Source: CAZUHB01 sp964620445
Lineage (GTDB): Bacteria > Planctomycetota > B15-G4 > CAYZWU01
Length of the DNA: 64,000 nt
Assembly (NCBI GenBank): GCA_964620445.1
Contig: CAZUHB010000006.1
Location: forward strand, 62,001-126,000
Direction: 5' to 3'
The notes beneath the pieces were generated by a model that worked only from the letters and a program-made list of their open reading frames with translations, ran no database searches and was not told the DNA's origin. A program made the translations under genes and the position numbers. Below, in pieces: positions 9,395 to 18,395 of this stretch. The first letter of the stretch is position 1. Each line of letters opens with the position of its first letter.

Positions 9395-10025
9395 AAAACA
9401 AACCGCCCACATGGATAACCACCACGTCCCGGGCGTGGTCTACGATCCGGTGGCGATCAAGATCGGCATGTGGCTCTTTCTGTTCACCGAGCTGCTCCTC
9501 TTCGGCACACTCTTCATCGTGTACGGGGTCTACCTCCACGATTTCAACTGGCAGTTCAGGCTCGGCTCCGCTTCCTTGAGCATTCCGATCGGCACGGTGA
9601 ACACGGTGATCCTTCTCACGAGCAGCCTGACCATGGCGTTGTCGATCGCCGCCTTGCAGCGCTCCCGGAAGGGGCGATCGATCGGCTTGATGTGGATCAC
9701 GATCCTTTTCGCCGTCGCCTTCCTGGTGATCAAGACCTTCGAGTGGTCGGCAAAGTTCGCCCACGGCATCTATCCCGGATCGGACCACCTGCTCGAACTC
9801 ACCAAGGGCGAAAACGTGTTCTACGGTCTCTATTTCACGATGACGGGGCTCCACGCCCTGCACGTGATCATCGGGATCGGGCTGATCCTCTTTGCCATGA
9901 AACGGGTGTCCGGCGAACGGACCACACCCGAACGGCCTCTTCTCCTGGAGAACACGGGGCTCTACTGGCACCTCGTCGACTTGATCTGGATCTACCTGTT
10001 TCCCCTTTTCTACCTGATCAGCTGA
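9387..10025 (+). CDS. ctaE: Cytochrome c oxidase subunit III
   Basis: Membrane subunit III of the haem-copper oxidase, 212 residues from the ATG at 9387 (MSEKQTAHMDNHHVPG). A start at 9321 is in frame but would only add translated tandem repeat, so I rejected it; the second Met at 9411 is a possible alternative. Five hydrophobic helices are visible (IGMWLFLFTELLLFGTLF; TVILLTSSLTMALSIAAL; WITILFAVAFLVIKTFEW; FTMTGLHALHVIIGIGLI; LVDLIWIYLFPLFYLI). The short N-terminus lacks helices I-II of seven-helix forms. The motif GLHALHVIIG and the final WHLVDLIWIYLFPLFY are hallmarks of subunit III. Confidence 0.94.
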   Translation: MSEKQTAHMDNHHVPGVVYDPVAIKIGMWLFLFTELLLFGTLFIVYGVYLHDFNWQFRLGSASLSIPIGTVNTVILLTSSLTMALSIAALQRSRKGRSIGLMWITILFAVAFLVIKTFEWSAKFAHGIYPGSDHLLELTKGENVFYGLYFTMTGLHALHVIIGIGLILFAMKRVSGERTTPERPLLLENTGLYWHLVDLIWIYLFPLFYLIS

Positions 10026-10029
10026 GGAG

Positions 10030-10326
10030 ATGAGAATGGACCCGAACACCGCCGAACACCACCACGTGCCTCTCAGGGTGTACGTCTGGGTCTGGGTGGG
10101 CCTCATCGCGCTCACGGGGGTCACCGTGGGCGCCAGGTATGCCGACCTGCATCACATGGCGATCTTTACCGCCATCCTGATCGCCACGGTCAAGTCGACG
10201 CTCGTGCTCCTCTACTTCATGCACATCCGTTTCGAGAAGCCCGTCTTCACGGTGATGATCCTCGTGCTGCTCGTCACCTACGGTATCTTTATCGGGCTCA
10301 CGTTCACGGACTACTCTTACCGGTGA
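10030..10326 (+). CDS. ctaF: Cytochrome c oxidase subunit IV (prokaryotic COX4/CtaF-like)
   Basis: Small three-helix accessory subunit of the oxidase, 98 residues. It carries the usual motif of the family, KSTLVLLYFMHIRFEKP, between helix 2 and helix 3. ATG codons at 10030 and 10036 are in the same frame; GAGGAG at 10024-10029 is better spaced for 10036. It lies 4 bases after subunit III and overlaps subunit II, in the usual order III-IV of these operons. Confidence 0.9.
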   Translation: MRMDPNTAEHHHVPLRVYVWVWVGLIALTGVTVGARYADLHHMAIFTAILIATVKSTLVLLYFMHIRFEKPVFTVMILVLLVTYGIFIGLTFTDYSYR

Positions 10327-10334
10327 GGGTGATC

Positions 10335-11420
10335 ATGTATCCTGCCGTCTCAAATTTTGCGAAAGAGGTCGACTCGGCCTTCTACTGGATCGGGGGGATC
10401 TGCGTCGCTCTCCTCGTGGGCATCACGATCACGATGGTGCTCTTCGTGGTGAAGTACCGGCGCAGCCGCAACCCGAAAGCCGAGCCGATCGAGGGAAACC
10501 TCCTCCTCGAGGTGACGTGGATCGTCATTCCCACCATCCTCGTGCTCTTCATGTTCTTCAAGGGTTACGAGGGTTTCAAGCTGATGCGCACGGTACCCGA
10601 GAACGCCAAGGTGATCGAGGTCGTGGGCCAGAGGTGGTTCTGGACCTTCAACTATCCCGACCAGGGAATCACGTCGGACCGGCTCTTCGTCCCCGTGAAC
10701 ACGTCGATCAAGCTCGAGATGACCGCGCCGCCCGATGACGTGGTCCACAGCCTCTACCTGCCGACCTTCCGCGTCAAGGAGGACTGCGTTCCGGGCAGGG
10801 ACACTCATCTCTGGTTTCATCCCGACAAGGAAGGGACGTTCAACATCTTCTGCGCCGAGTACTGCGGCAAGGATCACTCGAAGATGATCACCAAGCTGAT
10901 CGTTCTCTCCGCGAGCGAGTACGAGAAGTGGATTGCCGGAAAGATCGCCGACCGGAACAAGCCGGTGGTCATGGAGAAGGCGATCGATCCCGCCTCGGCC
11001 GAGATCGTAGAGCGGGACGGCGAAAAGCTCTACAAAACCTACTGCCTCTCGTGCCACGGCGCGCAGGGACAGGGCGGCCTCGTCGAGGGATCGCGCGATT
11101 TCAGATCGCTCGACGGGTGGAAAAGGAGCCCCAAGCTGACCGATATCTTCCGCACGTTGACCGAGGGGGTCGACGGCACGCAGATGCGTTCCTTCGCCAA
11201 TCTGCCACCCTGGGACCGGTTCGCCCTGGGCCACAAGGTCGCGTCCTTCTACCAGGGCGCGAACCGGCCCGCGAGCACACCCGAGGAGATCGAGAAACTC
11301 GAGAAAGACTACGAGCTCGACAAGAAGGTGACGCCGCGACAGACCATCCCGATCGAGGAGGCGATGAGAAAGATCGCCGATGAGGCGGCCGAGAAAGGCC
11401 GGGCGGGGGGGGAGCGATGA
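10335..11420 (+). CDS. ctaC: Cytochrome c oxidase subunit II with C-terminal cytochrome c domain (caa3 type)
   Basis: CuA-carrying electron-entry subunit, 361 residues from the ATG at 10335; a GTG at 10323 is also in frame. Two transmembrane helices (IGGICVALLVGITITMVLF; LLEVTWIVIPTILVLFMFF) are followed by a cupredoxin domain. The CuA ligands are C173-AEY-C177-GKD-H181-SK-M184. A class I cytochrome c domain follows, with C237-LS-C240-H241. The fused cytochrome defines a caa3-type enzyme that could accept electrons directly from Alternative Complex III. There is no clear signal peptide before helix 1. The stop overlaps the ctaB ATG. Confidence 0.95.
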   Translation: MYPAVSNFAKEVDSAFYWIGGICVALLVGITITMVLFVVKYRRSRNPKAEPIEGNLLLEVTWIVIPTILVLFMFFKGYEGFKLMRTVPENAKVIEVVGQRWFWTFNYPDQGITSDRLFVPVNTSIKLEMTAPPDDVVHSLYLPTFRVKEDCVPGRDTHLWFHPDKEGTFNIFCAEYCGKDHSKMITKLIVLSASEYEKWIAGKIADRNKPVVMEKAIDPASAEIVERDGEKLYKTYCLSCHGAQGQGGLVEGSRDFRSLDGWKRSPKLTDIFRTLTEGVDGTQMRSFANLPPWDRFALGHKVASFYQGANRPASTPEEIEKLEKDYELDKKVTPRQTIPIEEAMRKIADEAAEKGRAGGER

Positions 11421-12319
11421 CAGCCGATCAGGGAATCGCCCCGGCAATTCTCCTCCTTCCGGCGCAGATCAGAACGATCCTCGAGCTGGTCAAGGCGCGC
11501 ATCACAATCGTGGTGACACTCTCCGTCGCCACGGGCCATCTTCTGTTCGTGGGACGCGTCTCGACGGATCTGCTCCTTCCCGCGGCGGGGATCTTTCTGC
11601 TCGCCTGCGGATCGGCCGCTCTCAACCAGGTGCAGGAAGCGGCCATCGACGCGCGCATGAAGCGGACCGCGTCGCGGCCGATACCATCGGGCCGGATCAG
11701 CGCGGACTGGGCTCTCTTCGTGGCCGTGGTTCTCTGCGCCGCCGGCTTCTACACCATCTCGTGCATCGAAGCCCACACCCTCGTCATTCTCGGCCTCGGC
11801 GCCGCGGCGCTCCTCTGGTACAACGGCGTCTACACATACCTGAAGAGGGTCACCGCCTTCGCGGCGGTGCCGGGCGCCCTGATCGGCGCGATCCCGCCCG
11901 CCGTGGGGTGGGCGTCGGGCGGCGGCATCCTGTTCGACTCGGCGATCGTGGAGCTCTCCTTCTTCTTCTTTCTCTGGCAGATACCCCACTTCTGGCTCCT
12001 CCTTCTTCTCCACGGCGAGGACTACGAGGCAGCCGGGCTTCCGACCCTGTCTCGCCATCTGTCGGAGACCCAGATCAAGCGCGTCACCAGCATGTGGATC
12101 ATCGCCGTGGCTGCCGCGGGACTGCTCCTGGCGATTTCGGGCAATGTGAAGATGCCCTGGATCGTGGGCGTCCTGATCGGATCGACCTGGCTCGCACTCG
12201 ACGCCTGCGGCCTCGTGTGGCGGCGCAAGCCGGTCGATCTCTGTTTCCACACTTTCATGCGGCTCAATGCCTACGCTCTCTGGCTGATGGTCTGCCTGAC
12301 CGGCGATGCGTTGAGTTGA
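11417..12319 (+). CDS. ctaB: Protoheme IX farnesyltransferase (haem O synthase)
   Basis: Membrane UbiA-family prenyltransferase that farnesylates haem B to haem O for the oxidase. It is 300 residues long with about eight or nine helices. The first aspartate-rich motif appears as NQVQEAAIDARMKRT followed by RPIPSG, matching the family pattern N-D-x3-D-x2-MxRTxxRP with one acidic position replaced. The second conserved region is LYNGVYTYLKR-like (WYNGVYTYLKRVTAFA). It is the last gene of the respiratory operon. It converges on the kinase gene, leaving only 28 bases between them and no clear terminator hairpin. Confidence 0.93.
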   Translation: MTADQGIAPAILLLPAQIRTILELVKARITIVVTLSVATGHLLFVGRVSTDLLLPAAGIFLLACGSAALNQVQEAAIDARMKRTASRPIPSGRISADWALFVAVVLCAAGFYTISCIEAHTLVILGLGAAALLWYNGVYTYLKRVTAFAAVPGALIGAIPPAVGWASGGGILFDSAIVELSFFFFLWQIPHFWLLLLLHGEDYEAAGLPTLSRHLSETQIKRVTSMWIIAVAAAGLLLAISGNVKMPWIVGVLIGSTWLALDACGLVWRRKPVDLCFHTFMRLNAYALWLMVCLTGDALS

Positions 12320-12347
12320 CCCGGCGCGGCTGGACCGTCGGCGCGAC

Positions 12348-14573
12348 TCATTCCCCTTCGAGAACCTCGCGTATCTTGGCTGCCAGTTCCGGTTTGCGAA
12401 ATGGTTTCTGGATAAAACCGGCGAGCTTCCTTCCGGCGAAACGACCGGAGATCTCCTGCTCGTTGTAGCCGCTCATGAGCAAGGCGGGTATCTCCGGTTT
12501 GATCCGTTTCATCTCCCGGATCGCGGAATCTCCGTCCATGTGGGGCATGGTGAGATCGAGTAGAACGCACCGGATCGTTTCGGCGTGTTCCCGGAAGAGA
12601 CCGACCGCTTCGCGGCCGTCGGAAGCCGTGATGACCTCGAAACCGAACTGTCCGAGCATGAGCTCGCACACGGTGCGCACCGTCTCTTCGTCGTCGACGA
12701 GGAGGATCTTACCCTCACCCCTCCATTCGGATTTTTCGACCCTCTTTTCCCGCTCCGACTCCCTGGGCGATTCGGTCGCGGGAAAAAGCACCTTGATCGA
12801 GGTACCGCGGCCGACCTCGCTGGCAACCTCGATCGCTCCGCCGTGGCCGCGCACGATGCCGAGAACAGCGGCGAGGCCGAGGCCCCGTCCGGTGAACTTG
12901 GTGGTGAAGAAGGGTTCGAAAATCTTGTCCACCGTCTCCCGGTCCATCCCGCAACCCGTGTCGGTTACATCCACGTAGACATAGACTCCCTCGGGGAGGC
13001 TCTTGCCGAGAAGGACGCCGTACAGGTAGTCGTGGTCGCAATCCATCGCCCCGGTGGTGATGCTCACGATGCCGCTCTTCTTGCCGATCGACTCGGAAGC
13101 GTTGGTGATCAGGTTCATGATCACCTGCCTGATCTGAGTGGCGTCCGCCCGCACGAGGGGAAGATTCTGGGCGAGGTCGAAATTGAGAACGGTGTTCTTG
13201 GAGATCGATACATCCAGGAGGTGCGCCATCTCTTCGACGATGTCGTTGATCTCGATCGATTCGACGACGAACCGGCCCCTGCCCGAGTAGGCGAGCAGCT
13301 GCCTGCAGAGCTCGGAGGCGCGCTTCGCGGCCTTCTCGGCCTGGCGCACGGAGCCGAATGCCGGGGACGAAACCGGGATGTCGTCCTTGGCGAGGTCGAG
13401 ATTCCCGATGATGCCCATGAGCAGATTGTTGAAGTCGTGGGCGATCCCGCCGGCGAGTGTTCCCAGGCTTTCGAGCTTCTGCACGTGCTGCACCTGGGCT
13501 TCCAGCTTTTTTTCCTTCTCCTCGGCGTGGATGCGGTCGGTGATGTCGTGACCGATCGCGAGGATACCGGTCACGTTGCCCTCCTGATCCTTCAGCTCCG
13601 TGTCCCACCACTCGATCAGCCGCGTCTCGCCGTCCTTCTTGACGATCGGATTGACGTTGCCCCTCGCGCGCGTTCCGCCGACGGACGATTCGAAGACGCC
13701 CCGAACCTTGACCTGGTCCTCGGACAGCAGGAAGGTGGAGAACCAGTCCCGGCCCACGACCTCTTTCAGTTCGTAGCCGGAGAGTTCCTCCATGTAGCGG
13801 TTGAAACGGACGATGCGGCCCTCGGTGTCGAGGACGAGGATGATCGTTCTCGCCGTGTCGACGATACTCTCGATGTATTCCTTGTTCCGGAGAAGAGCGT
13901 TCGACGTTCTCTTGCACGACACGATCTCGCCGATCAGCCGGGCCGTGGTCGTCAGGTGATTGCGCGCCACCTCGAGCAGAAATGGGGGGCGCGATTCGTA
14001 GGCCTCGGCCTGCTTCCGGAGCTCGTCCGGGCAGACGCCGAACTTCTCCGCGATTTCGTGCAGCTTCCGAGGATCGCGGGGCGGGTCGTCGTACCCGTAG
14101 TTGATGGCGCCGATGATCTCGTTGTCGGCGCGGATCGGCACGGCGCAGATCTTCAATCCGCCGTGGCATTCGGTGTCGACCGGCTCTCCGGTCTCGATCG
14201 CGATCCTGGACGCATCGGTCCAGCACGACTCGTGACAGGACCACTTGCCGGAAGCGAGCGCGTCGGCGTTGTCGTCGGCGTCGCACAGTTCCCGCGAAGC
14301 GACGCTGAGCGTGCGGCACCAGCCGGACGAGAAGATCCCGAGCGCGTAGTCGCCGTTCCTCTCGAAAACGGTGGCCGCCGTATCGAGCAAGCTGAGGAAA
14401 AAGGCCACGATGTCCTCGAGCACATCGCCGCCCACCGAGTCGAGAATCACGCGGCACCTGTTCAGATCCGTGAGGTCGCCGTAAGGCGGCGTCCAGCCTT
14501 TCCGATCCAGGTTCGCCTCGAGAGGAAGGTCCTTGTCATCGCGTCGCTCGATCTGCCGCGTCTTCTGAGCCAT
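12348..14573 (-). CDS. Hybrid sensor histidine kinase (PocR-PAS-HisKA-HATPase-REC)
   Basis: Soluble hybrid two-component kinase of 741 residues with no transmembrane segment. Domains in order are: an N-terminal PocR sensory domain (about 30-200; CHESCWTDASRIAIETGEPVD and CHGGLKICAVPI are typical), a PAS domain (about 230-345; DTEGRIVRFNRYMEELSGY), a dimerisation/phosphoacceptor domain with His379 in GGIAHDFNN, a HATPase_c domain (N box NLITNASES, G boxes DTGCGMD and GRGLGLAAVLG), and a C-terminal receiver domain with acceptor Asp673 in LDLTMP and the conserved Lys in QKPF. PocR domains bind small organic ligands such as 1,2-propanediol in the founding family; the ligand here is unknown. No partner DNA-binding regulator is adjacent. 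Signal output may go through the receiver to another protein. Confidence 0.92.
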   Translation of the reverse strand: MAQKTRQIERRDDKDLPLEANLDRKGWTPPYGDLTDLNRCRVILDSVGGDVLEDIVAFFLSLLDTAATVFERNGDYALGIFSSGWCRTLSVASRELCDADDNADALASGKWSCHESCWTDASRIAIETGEPVDTECHGGLKICAVPIRADNEIIGAINYGYDDPPRDPRKLHEIAEKFGVCPDELRKQAEAYESRPPFLLEVARNHLTTTARLIGEIVSCKRTSNALLRNKEYIESIVDTARTIILVLDTEGRIVRFNRYMEELSGYELKEVVGRDWFSTFLLSEDQVKVRGVFESSVGGTRARGNVNPIVKKDGETRLIEWWDTELKDQEGNVTGILAIGHDITDRIHAEEKEKKLEAQVQHVQKLESLGTLAGGIAHDFNNLLMGIIGNLDLAKDDIPVSSPAFGSVRQAEKAAKRASELCRQLLAYSGRGRFVVESIEINDIVEEMAHLLDVSISKNTVLNFDLAQNLPLVRADATQIRQVIMNLITNASESIGKKSGIVSITTGAMDCDHDYLYGVLLGKSLPEGVYVYVDVTDTGCGMDRETVDKIFEPFFTTKFTGRGLGLAAVLGIVRGHGGAIEVASEVGRGTSIKVLFPATESPRESEREKRVEKSEWRGEGKILLVDDEETVRTVCELMLGQFGFEVITASDGREAVGLFREHAETIRCVLLDLTMPHMDGDSAIREMKRIKPEIPALLMSGYNEQEISGRFAGRKLAGFIQKPFRKPELAAKIREVLEGE

Positions 14574-15005
14574 CGCGCGACTCCCCTATGTGATCAAAAG
14601 CCGAGAACAGGCAGAGCAGCCGAAATACGCCACACCTTTTGATCATAACGTTTCACTCGACGAAATCAAACTTCCTGGCCGTGTATCGCCAGGGAAACCA
14701 GGCTCTCGCGCGGTTCGGAACCCCTTCGAGTCTACGCCTGTCGGCCGCCCGAGTCTGCTCGGCCCGGTGCCGAAGGTCCCCCTCCTTCGAGAAACCTCCC
14801 ACATCGGGATTATATTCTCCATCGCGGGGAACATTAGAATTGACTTGTTGGTCGATTTTAATATGATGATTTTAACACCCTACATGAACTTGACTTGATC
14901 ATTAGCCGAGCGCCTTTCCAAGCCCATGAAATACTACGTGTAGTTTGCATACATTTGCGTTCTCCTGCAGCGGAACGCGTTAATCATTCTTTTTCAGGAG
15001 GAATA
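14574..15005. promoter_or_regulatory. AT-rich divergent intergenic region with inverted repeat and three TTGATCA sites
   Basis: This gap separates the kinase gene (leftward) from the C25 peptidase gene (rightward). TGATCAAAA at 14591-14599 and TTTTGATCA at 14637-14645 form a perfect 9-bp inverted repeat with a 37-bp spacer, just upstream of the kinase start. A third TTGATCA copy lies at 14895-14901. The repeated sites suggest an operator, but no cognate regulator is known. The 102-codon open frame at 14590-14898 has no recognisable content and is probably not a gene. Confidence 0.4.
14840..14867 (+). promoter_or_regulatory. Sigma70-type promoter for the C25 peptidase gene
   Basis: A -35 element TTGACT (14840-14845) and a -10 element TATGAT (14862-14867) are separated by 16 bases in an AT-rich stretch. 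They lie about 140 bases upstream of the peptidase ATG. Each box differs from consensus by one base. This is pattern recognition only. Confidence 0.55.
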
Positions 15006-17084
15006 ATGATGAACTTCAGCCTGCCCAGGCCTTTCGCTCGTCTCTCGGCCGGGATCGCGTGCGCACTCGCGCTCTGCGTTTACGCCCCCGCGGCCGACGA
15101 TGCCGTGAACATCGATCTGGTCAACGGAACGCCCGGAGACACGGTGGTCTGTTTCGACTTCGAGGATTTCGAGAGCGAATCCGTGACGATCGGTGGACAG
15201 GAGTACTCGATCCTCTCCCTGGAAGGATTCGGCCGGATCTACGAAAAGGGCCACCCCGCTCTTCCCACTTACGCGCGCAGCGTGATCATTCCGAACAACG
15301 GCCACGTCGCGCTCGAGGTGGTCGCGGCCGATTACCACGAACTCGAAAACGTGCGGATCGCACCGTCCAAGGGCCATCTTCCGAGGACGATCGATCCGGC
15401 CTCGGTCCCCTACACCTTTGCCGACATCTACGACAGCAACGCCTTTTATCCCGCCGCGATCGCCACCCTCGGCGAACCCTACATCATGCGCGATGTGCGC
15501 GGTGTCGTGGTTCAGCTCAATCCCTTCCAGTACAATCCGGCGACAGGCGTGCTGCGCGTTTACGAAAAGATCACGGTCCGCGTGACCGAGGCGGCGGGCC
15601 TTCTCAACAAGGCGCCGGTCAACACCCTGCCCGCGGGATACAGCAAGCCGAGCAAAGCCTTCGGTCAGCTCATCGCCAATCACTTCCTCAACGGCGGCGG
15701 CAACGGCGGCCGGTACAATCCTCTCGACGAGGACGGCGAGTTGCTCGTCATCGTTTATGACCAGTGGGAGTCGAACGTTCAGATCCTGAAAGTATGGAAG
15801 GACTCGATCGGCCTCAACACGACGATCGTGAAAAAGTCGGACGCCGGCAGCAACTCGTCGGCGATCGCGAGCTACATCCAGAACTTCTACGATCAGAACA
15901 ACCTCGCCTTCGTGCTCCTCGTGGGCGACTCGGGCCAGGTTCCCACGCCGAGCGGCGGACTCGATCCGACCTACTCTCTTGTTGCCGGAGGCGACCACTA
16001 TCCCGATATCTTCATCGGACGCTTTTCGGCCGAGACAGCCGCCCAGGTCGACACCCAGGTCGAACGGACCCTCGACTTCGAGCAGGGGATCTACGCCGGC
16101 GACTGGCAGTGGAAGGGCACGGGCATCGCGTCCAACCAGGGCCCCGGCCACTACAACGAGTACGACCACGTGCACATGGGTTACATCCGCGACGACCTCC
16201 TCGCCTTCGGCTACACCGAGGTGGATGAGTTCTACGATCCCACCGCCACGTCGACCCAGGTCAAGAACGCGGTCAACGAGGGACGGGGGATCATCAACTA
16301 CTGCGGCCACGGCAGCACCACCTCGTGGGGGACCACCGGGTTTTCGAGCACTGACGTGAACAACCTGATCAACGACAACATGCTGCCTTTCATTACCTCC
16401 GTGGCTTGCGTGAACGGCTACTTTGTGAGCGGCACCTGCTTTGCCGAAGCGTGGCTCCGCGCCACCAACGGCGGCGAGCCGACCGGCGCGGTGGGAGCTT
16501 ACATGTCGACACAGAACCAGTCCTGGGATCCTCCCATGGAGGCCCAGGACGAGTTTGTCGATCGCTACTGCGACTACACCTACCAGACCTACGGATGCCT
16601 CTGCTTCGCCGGGTCCTGCCTCATGATGGACAAGTACGGCTCCGCGGGCCAGAGCGAGTTCGATCACTGGCATGTCTTCGGCGATCCTTCGCTGCTCGTC
16701 CATGGCGGAAGCGGCGGCCCCACTTTCCCGCAGGTCGACATCAAGGTCAACGGAGTGGGCGGATCGATCCAGGTCAGCTCGACCGACATCTGCAGCATCA
16801 CGATCTCGCTCGATCCCAACGAACAGCTTGGCATCGCCCATGACTGGTGGGTGTGGGCGGAGCGGACCCAGTGGGACAAGTGGTGGTATCAGTATCCGGG
16901 CTGGTGGAAGAACAGTGCCTGGACCAAGCGCGCTTACGCCGGTCCCCTGGTCGAGCTCAACGACTATCTCATCGACGACGTCCAGATTCCGGCGGCCACA
17001 TGGATCATCAGCTTCTGTGTGGATGAGTTGAACAATACGCTGGAAAACACTTTCAAGGACTCGATCACGGTGACCTCATATTGA
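15006..17084 (+). CDS. Secreted gingipain-like cysteine peptidase (family C25) with C-terminal module
   Basis: Exported cysteine endopeptidase of 692 residues. The start is the ATG at 15006 behind CAGGAGGAATA; the frame is open further upstream, but that stretch has no start with a ribosome site. A signal peptide (FARLSAGIACALALCVYAPAA) is followed by a propeptide-like region to about residue 240 and the C25 caspase/gingipain fold. The catalytic His435 is in YCGHGSTTSWG and the catalytic Cys468 in VACVNGYF. The last ~115 residues, from about 16729, form a separate module beginning DIKVNG and ending in ITVTSY. The same module is found on the IPT-repeat C25 protein and on the hexahaem cytochrome in this window. 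It is not the usual type IX secretion C-terminal domain. The gene has its own promoter and a terminator. Confidence 0.88.
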   Translation: MMNFSLPRPFARLSAGIACALALCVYAPAADDAVNIDLVNGTPGDTVVCFDFEDFESESVTIGGQEYSILSLEGFGRIYEKGHPALPTYARSVIIPNNGHVALEVVAADYHELENVRIAPSKGHLPRTIDPASVPYTFADIYDSNAFYPAAIATLGEPYIMRDVRGVVVQLNPFQYNPATGVLRVYEKITVRVTEAAGLLNKAPVNTLPAGYSKPSKAFGQLIANHFLNGGGNGGRYNPLDEDGELLVIVYDQWESNVQILKVWKDSIGLNTTIVKKSDAGSNSSAIASYIQNFYDQNNLAFVLLVGDSGQVPTPSGGLDPTYSLVAGGDHYPDIFIGRFSAETAAQVDTQVERTLDFEQGIYAGDWQWKGTGIASNQGPGHYNEYDHVHMGYIRDDLLAFGYTEVDEFYDPTATSTQVKNAVNEGRGIINYCGHGSTTSWGTTGFSSTDVNNLINDNMLPFITSVACVNGYFVSGTCFAEAWLRATNGGEPTGAVGAYMSTQNQSWDPPMEAQDEFVDRYCDYTYQTYGCLCFAGSCLMMDKYGSAGQSEFDHWHVFGDPSLLVHGGSGGPTFPQVDIKVNGVGGSIQVSSTDICSITISLDPNEQLGIAHDWWVWAERTQWDKWWYQYPGWWKNSAWTKRAYAGPLVELNDYLIDDVQIPAATWIISFCVDELNNTLENTFKDSITVTSY

Positions 17085-17123
17085 TGAGCGTTGCTCTGAT
17101 CTCTCTGCAGTCTTTTATTTTCA

Positions 17124-17156
17124 ACGCATCCCGGCCTTCGTGCCGGGAGGCGTTTT
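17124..17156 (+). terminator. Rho-independent terminator after the C25 peptidase gene
   Basis: A 12-bp stem with one mismatch (ACGCATCCCGGC, 17124-17135, pairing with GCCGGGAGGCGT, 17142-17153) has a 6-base loop and is followed by a short T run. It begins 40 bases after the peptidase stop. The short T run is the only weak point. Confidence 0.7.
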
Positions 17157-17513
17157 GGCTTGGACTCGGGGCGCTATTAGTTCCGTCAAAACTCTTATTT
17201 TTCTGGCATTTTCACAATCGCGAGGTAAATTTAATAGTACCATTGGAGATGGTATTGATTGCAGGGTAGCCCAATTGAATTAATTGAAACATTATGAGGG
17301 TTTGCCAAGGTTTCTTTGTCGAAAGAGTAAAACCCAAATCTCTCACCTCCTAATTCCCTGATACCCTGGGTTCTCCTGGCAAATTCTCTTCTTCTCTCCT
17401 CGCGAACCTTCCGACACCAGTATTCCGATGAGCGTTCTCCCTAGGGCCGGAATGCGTGCGTTCCTCCCGGTCGGCGCAGACTCCGTCTGGCGGGACGATC
17501 CGCCGGAAGGGGA
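17157..17513. other. AT-rich non-coding gap between convergent genes
   Basis: I see no gene here. The stretch is clearly more AT-rich than its neighbours. It contains a weak hairpin (GTACCAT at 17237-17243, ATGGTAT at 17249-17255) and a GGGTTT/AAACCC pair around 17297-17334. Any of these could help terminate the leftward ABC transporter transcript, but none has a convincing T run on that strand. Confidence 0.3.
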
Positions 17514-18395
17514 TCAGTATTGCATGAGAGTGCCGTCCTTGCGGCCTTTCATGACGGCCCAGGAGAACAGCTTCAGGCTCGCGGGGAAAAGGACGGCACC
17601 CATGACTCCGAGGATGATCACGGATTCGGACACCATCGAGATCGAGTGGCCCTCGAGAATGGTGAGACGCAGCGCGTGGAGCGAGTGGGTGATCGGGATG
17701 ACCCAGGAGAGCTTTTGCAGCCAGAGGGGCATCACGTCGATCGGAAAGTAGGCGCCGCCGAGAACGACGCCCACAACGCTGAAGAGGAACGTCACGGGAT
17801 CGCCCCTCTTGAAGACGATGATCGCCGTCGCCGAGATGATCCCGAAACCGATGAAGGTCAGAACCGAGAAGAGGAGGACCGTGAAGGCTGCGAAGAAATC
17901 GGTCCGGCTCAGGTCGAGACCGAAACCGAGCGCGGCCACGGCCAGGATCAACAGGAGGTGGAGGCTCGTGGAGATCAGTCCGTAGAACGACGACATGAGT
18001 ACGATCGATGTGGGCCTCGTCTGGGAACCGAGCATCGCTTCGAGACAGCCGGTCACCTGGACGAGCCGAACGGAGTCGGCGAACCACCTGAGCGATAGCT
18101 GGAGGTAGCGATGAAACGCCAGCCCCACGAGAACGAAGGGGAAGTACTCCCCGCCGTACTCGGCGAGCCCCATCGATCCGTCGGTGACCATCAGCTTGCT
18201 GAGAAAGAAGAAGAAGACGATGGGCACGATCGAATTGAGCGCCTTGAGAAGGAAGTTGAGTTTGTAGCCGGTTTCGATCTGGTAGTCGCGCACGATGAAG
18301 GCGAGAGCCTTTCGCACGACCCTTTCGAATCCGGCCGCGAAGGTCTCGCGCTGCCCGCCGCATTCGGCAATAGTGGACGCAAGGCGCTCAGACAC
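17514..18395 (-). CDS. ABC-2 type transporter permease
   Basis: Membrane component of an ABC exporter, 293 residues. Six hydrophobic segments are visible, including SIVPIVFFFFLSKLMV, LHLLLILAVAALGFGL, VLLFSVLTFIGFGIISATAIIVF and the conserved late segment SVVGVVLGGAYFPIDVMPLWLQKLSWVIP. That last pattern, with hydrophobic start, FP and P-L-W/L, is typical of ABC-2 permeases. The start is a GTG at 18395 that overlaps the ATPase gene by 8 bases, so the two are translated together. The position directly downstream of the NRPS suggests export of, or resistance to, the peptide product. Confidence 0.88.
   Translation of the reverse strand: MSERLASTIAECGGQRETFAAGFERVVRKALAFIVRDYQIETGYKLNFLLKALNSIVPIVFFFFLSKLMVTDGSMGLAEYGGEYFPFVLVGLAFHRYLQLSLRWFADSVRLVQVTGCLEAMLGSQTRPTSIVLMSSFYGLISTSLHLLLILAVAALGFGLDLSRTDFFAAFTVLLFSVLTFIGFGIISATAIIVFKRGDPVTFLFSVVGVVLGGAYFPIDVMPLWLQKLSWVIPITHSLHALRLTILEGHSISMVSESVIILGVMGAVLFPASLKLFSWAVMKGRKDGTLMQY

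Noticed and set aside
12585..14642. Open frame of 685 codons on the + strand over the histidine kinase
   Set aside because: All kinase motifs (PocR, PAS, His box, receiver) are on the minus strand. This frame has no domain.
14590..14898. 102-codon open frame in the intergenic gap
   Set aside because: No family resemblance, no ribosome site, and it lies across the probable operator and promoter.
16729..17081. Type IX secretion C-terminal domain on the C25 peptidase
   Set aside because: The module has a different residue pattern and occurs on a multihaem cytochrome as well; I see no T9SS CTD motif and no por/gld genes in the window.
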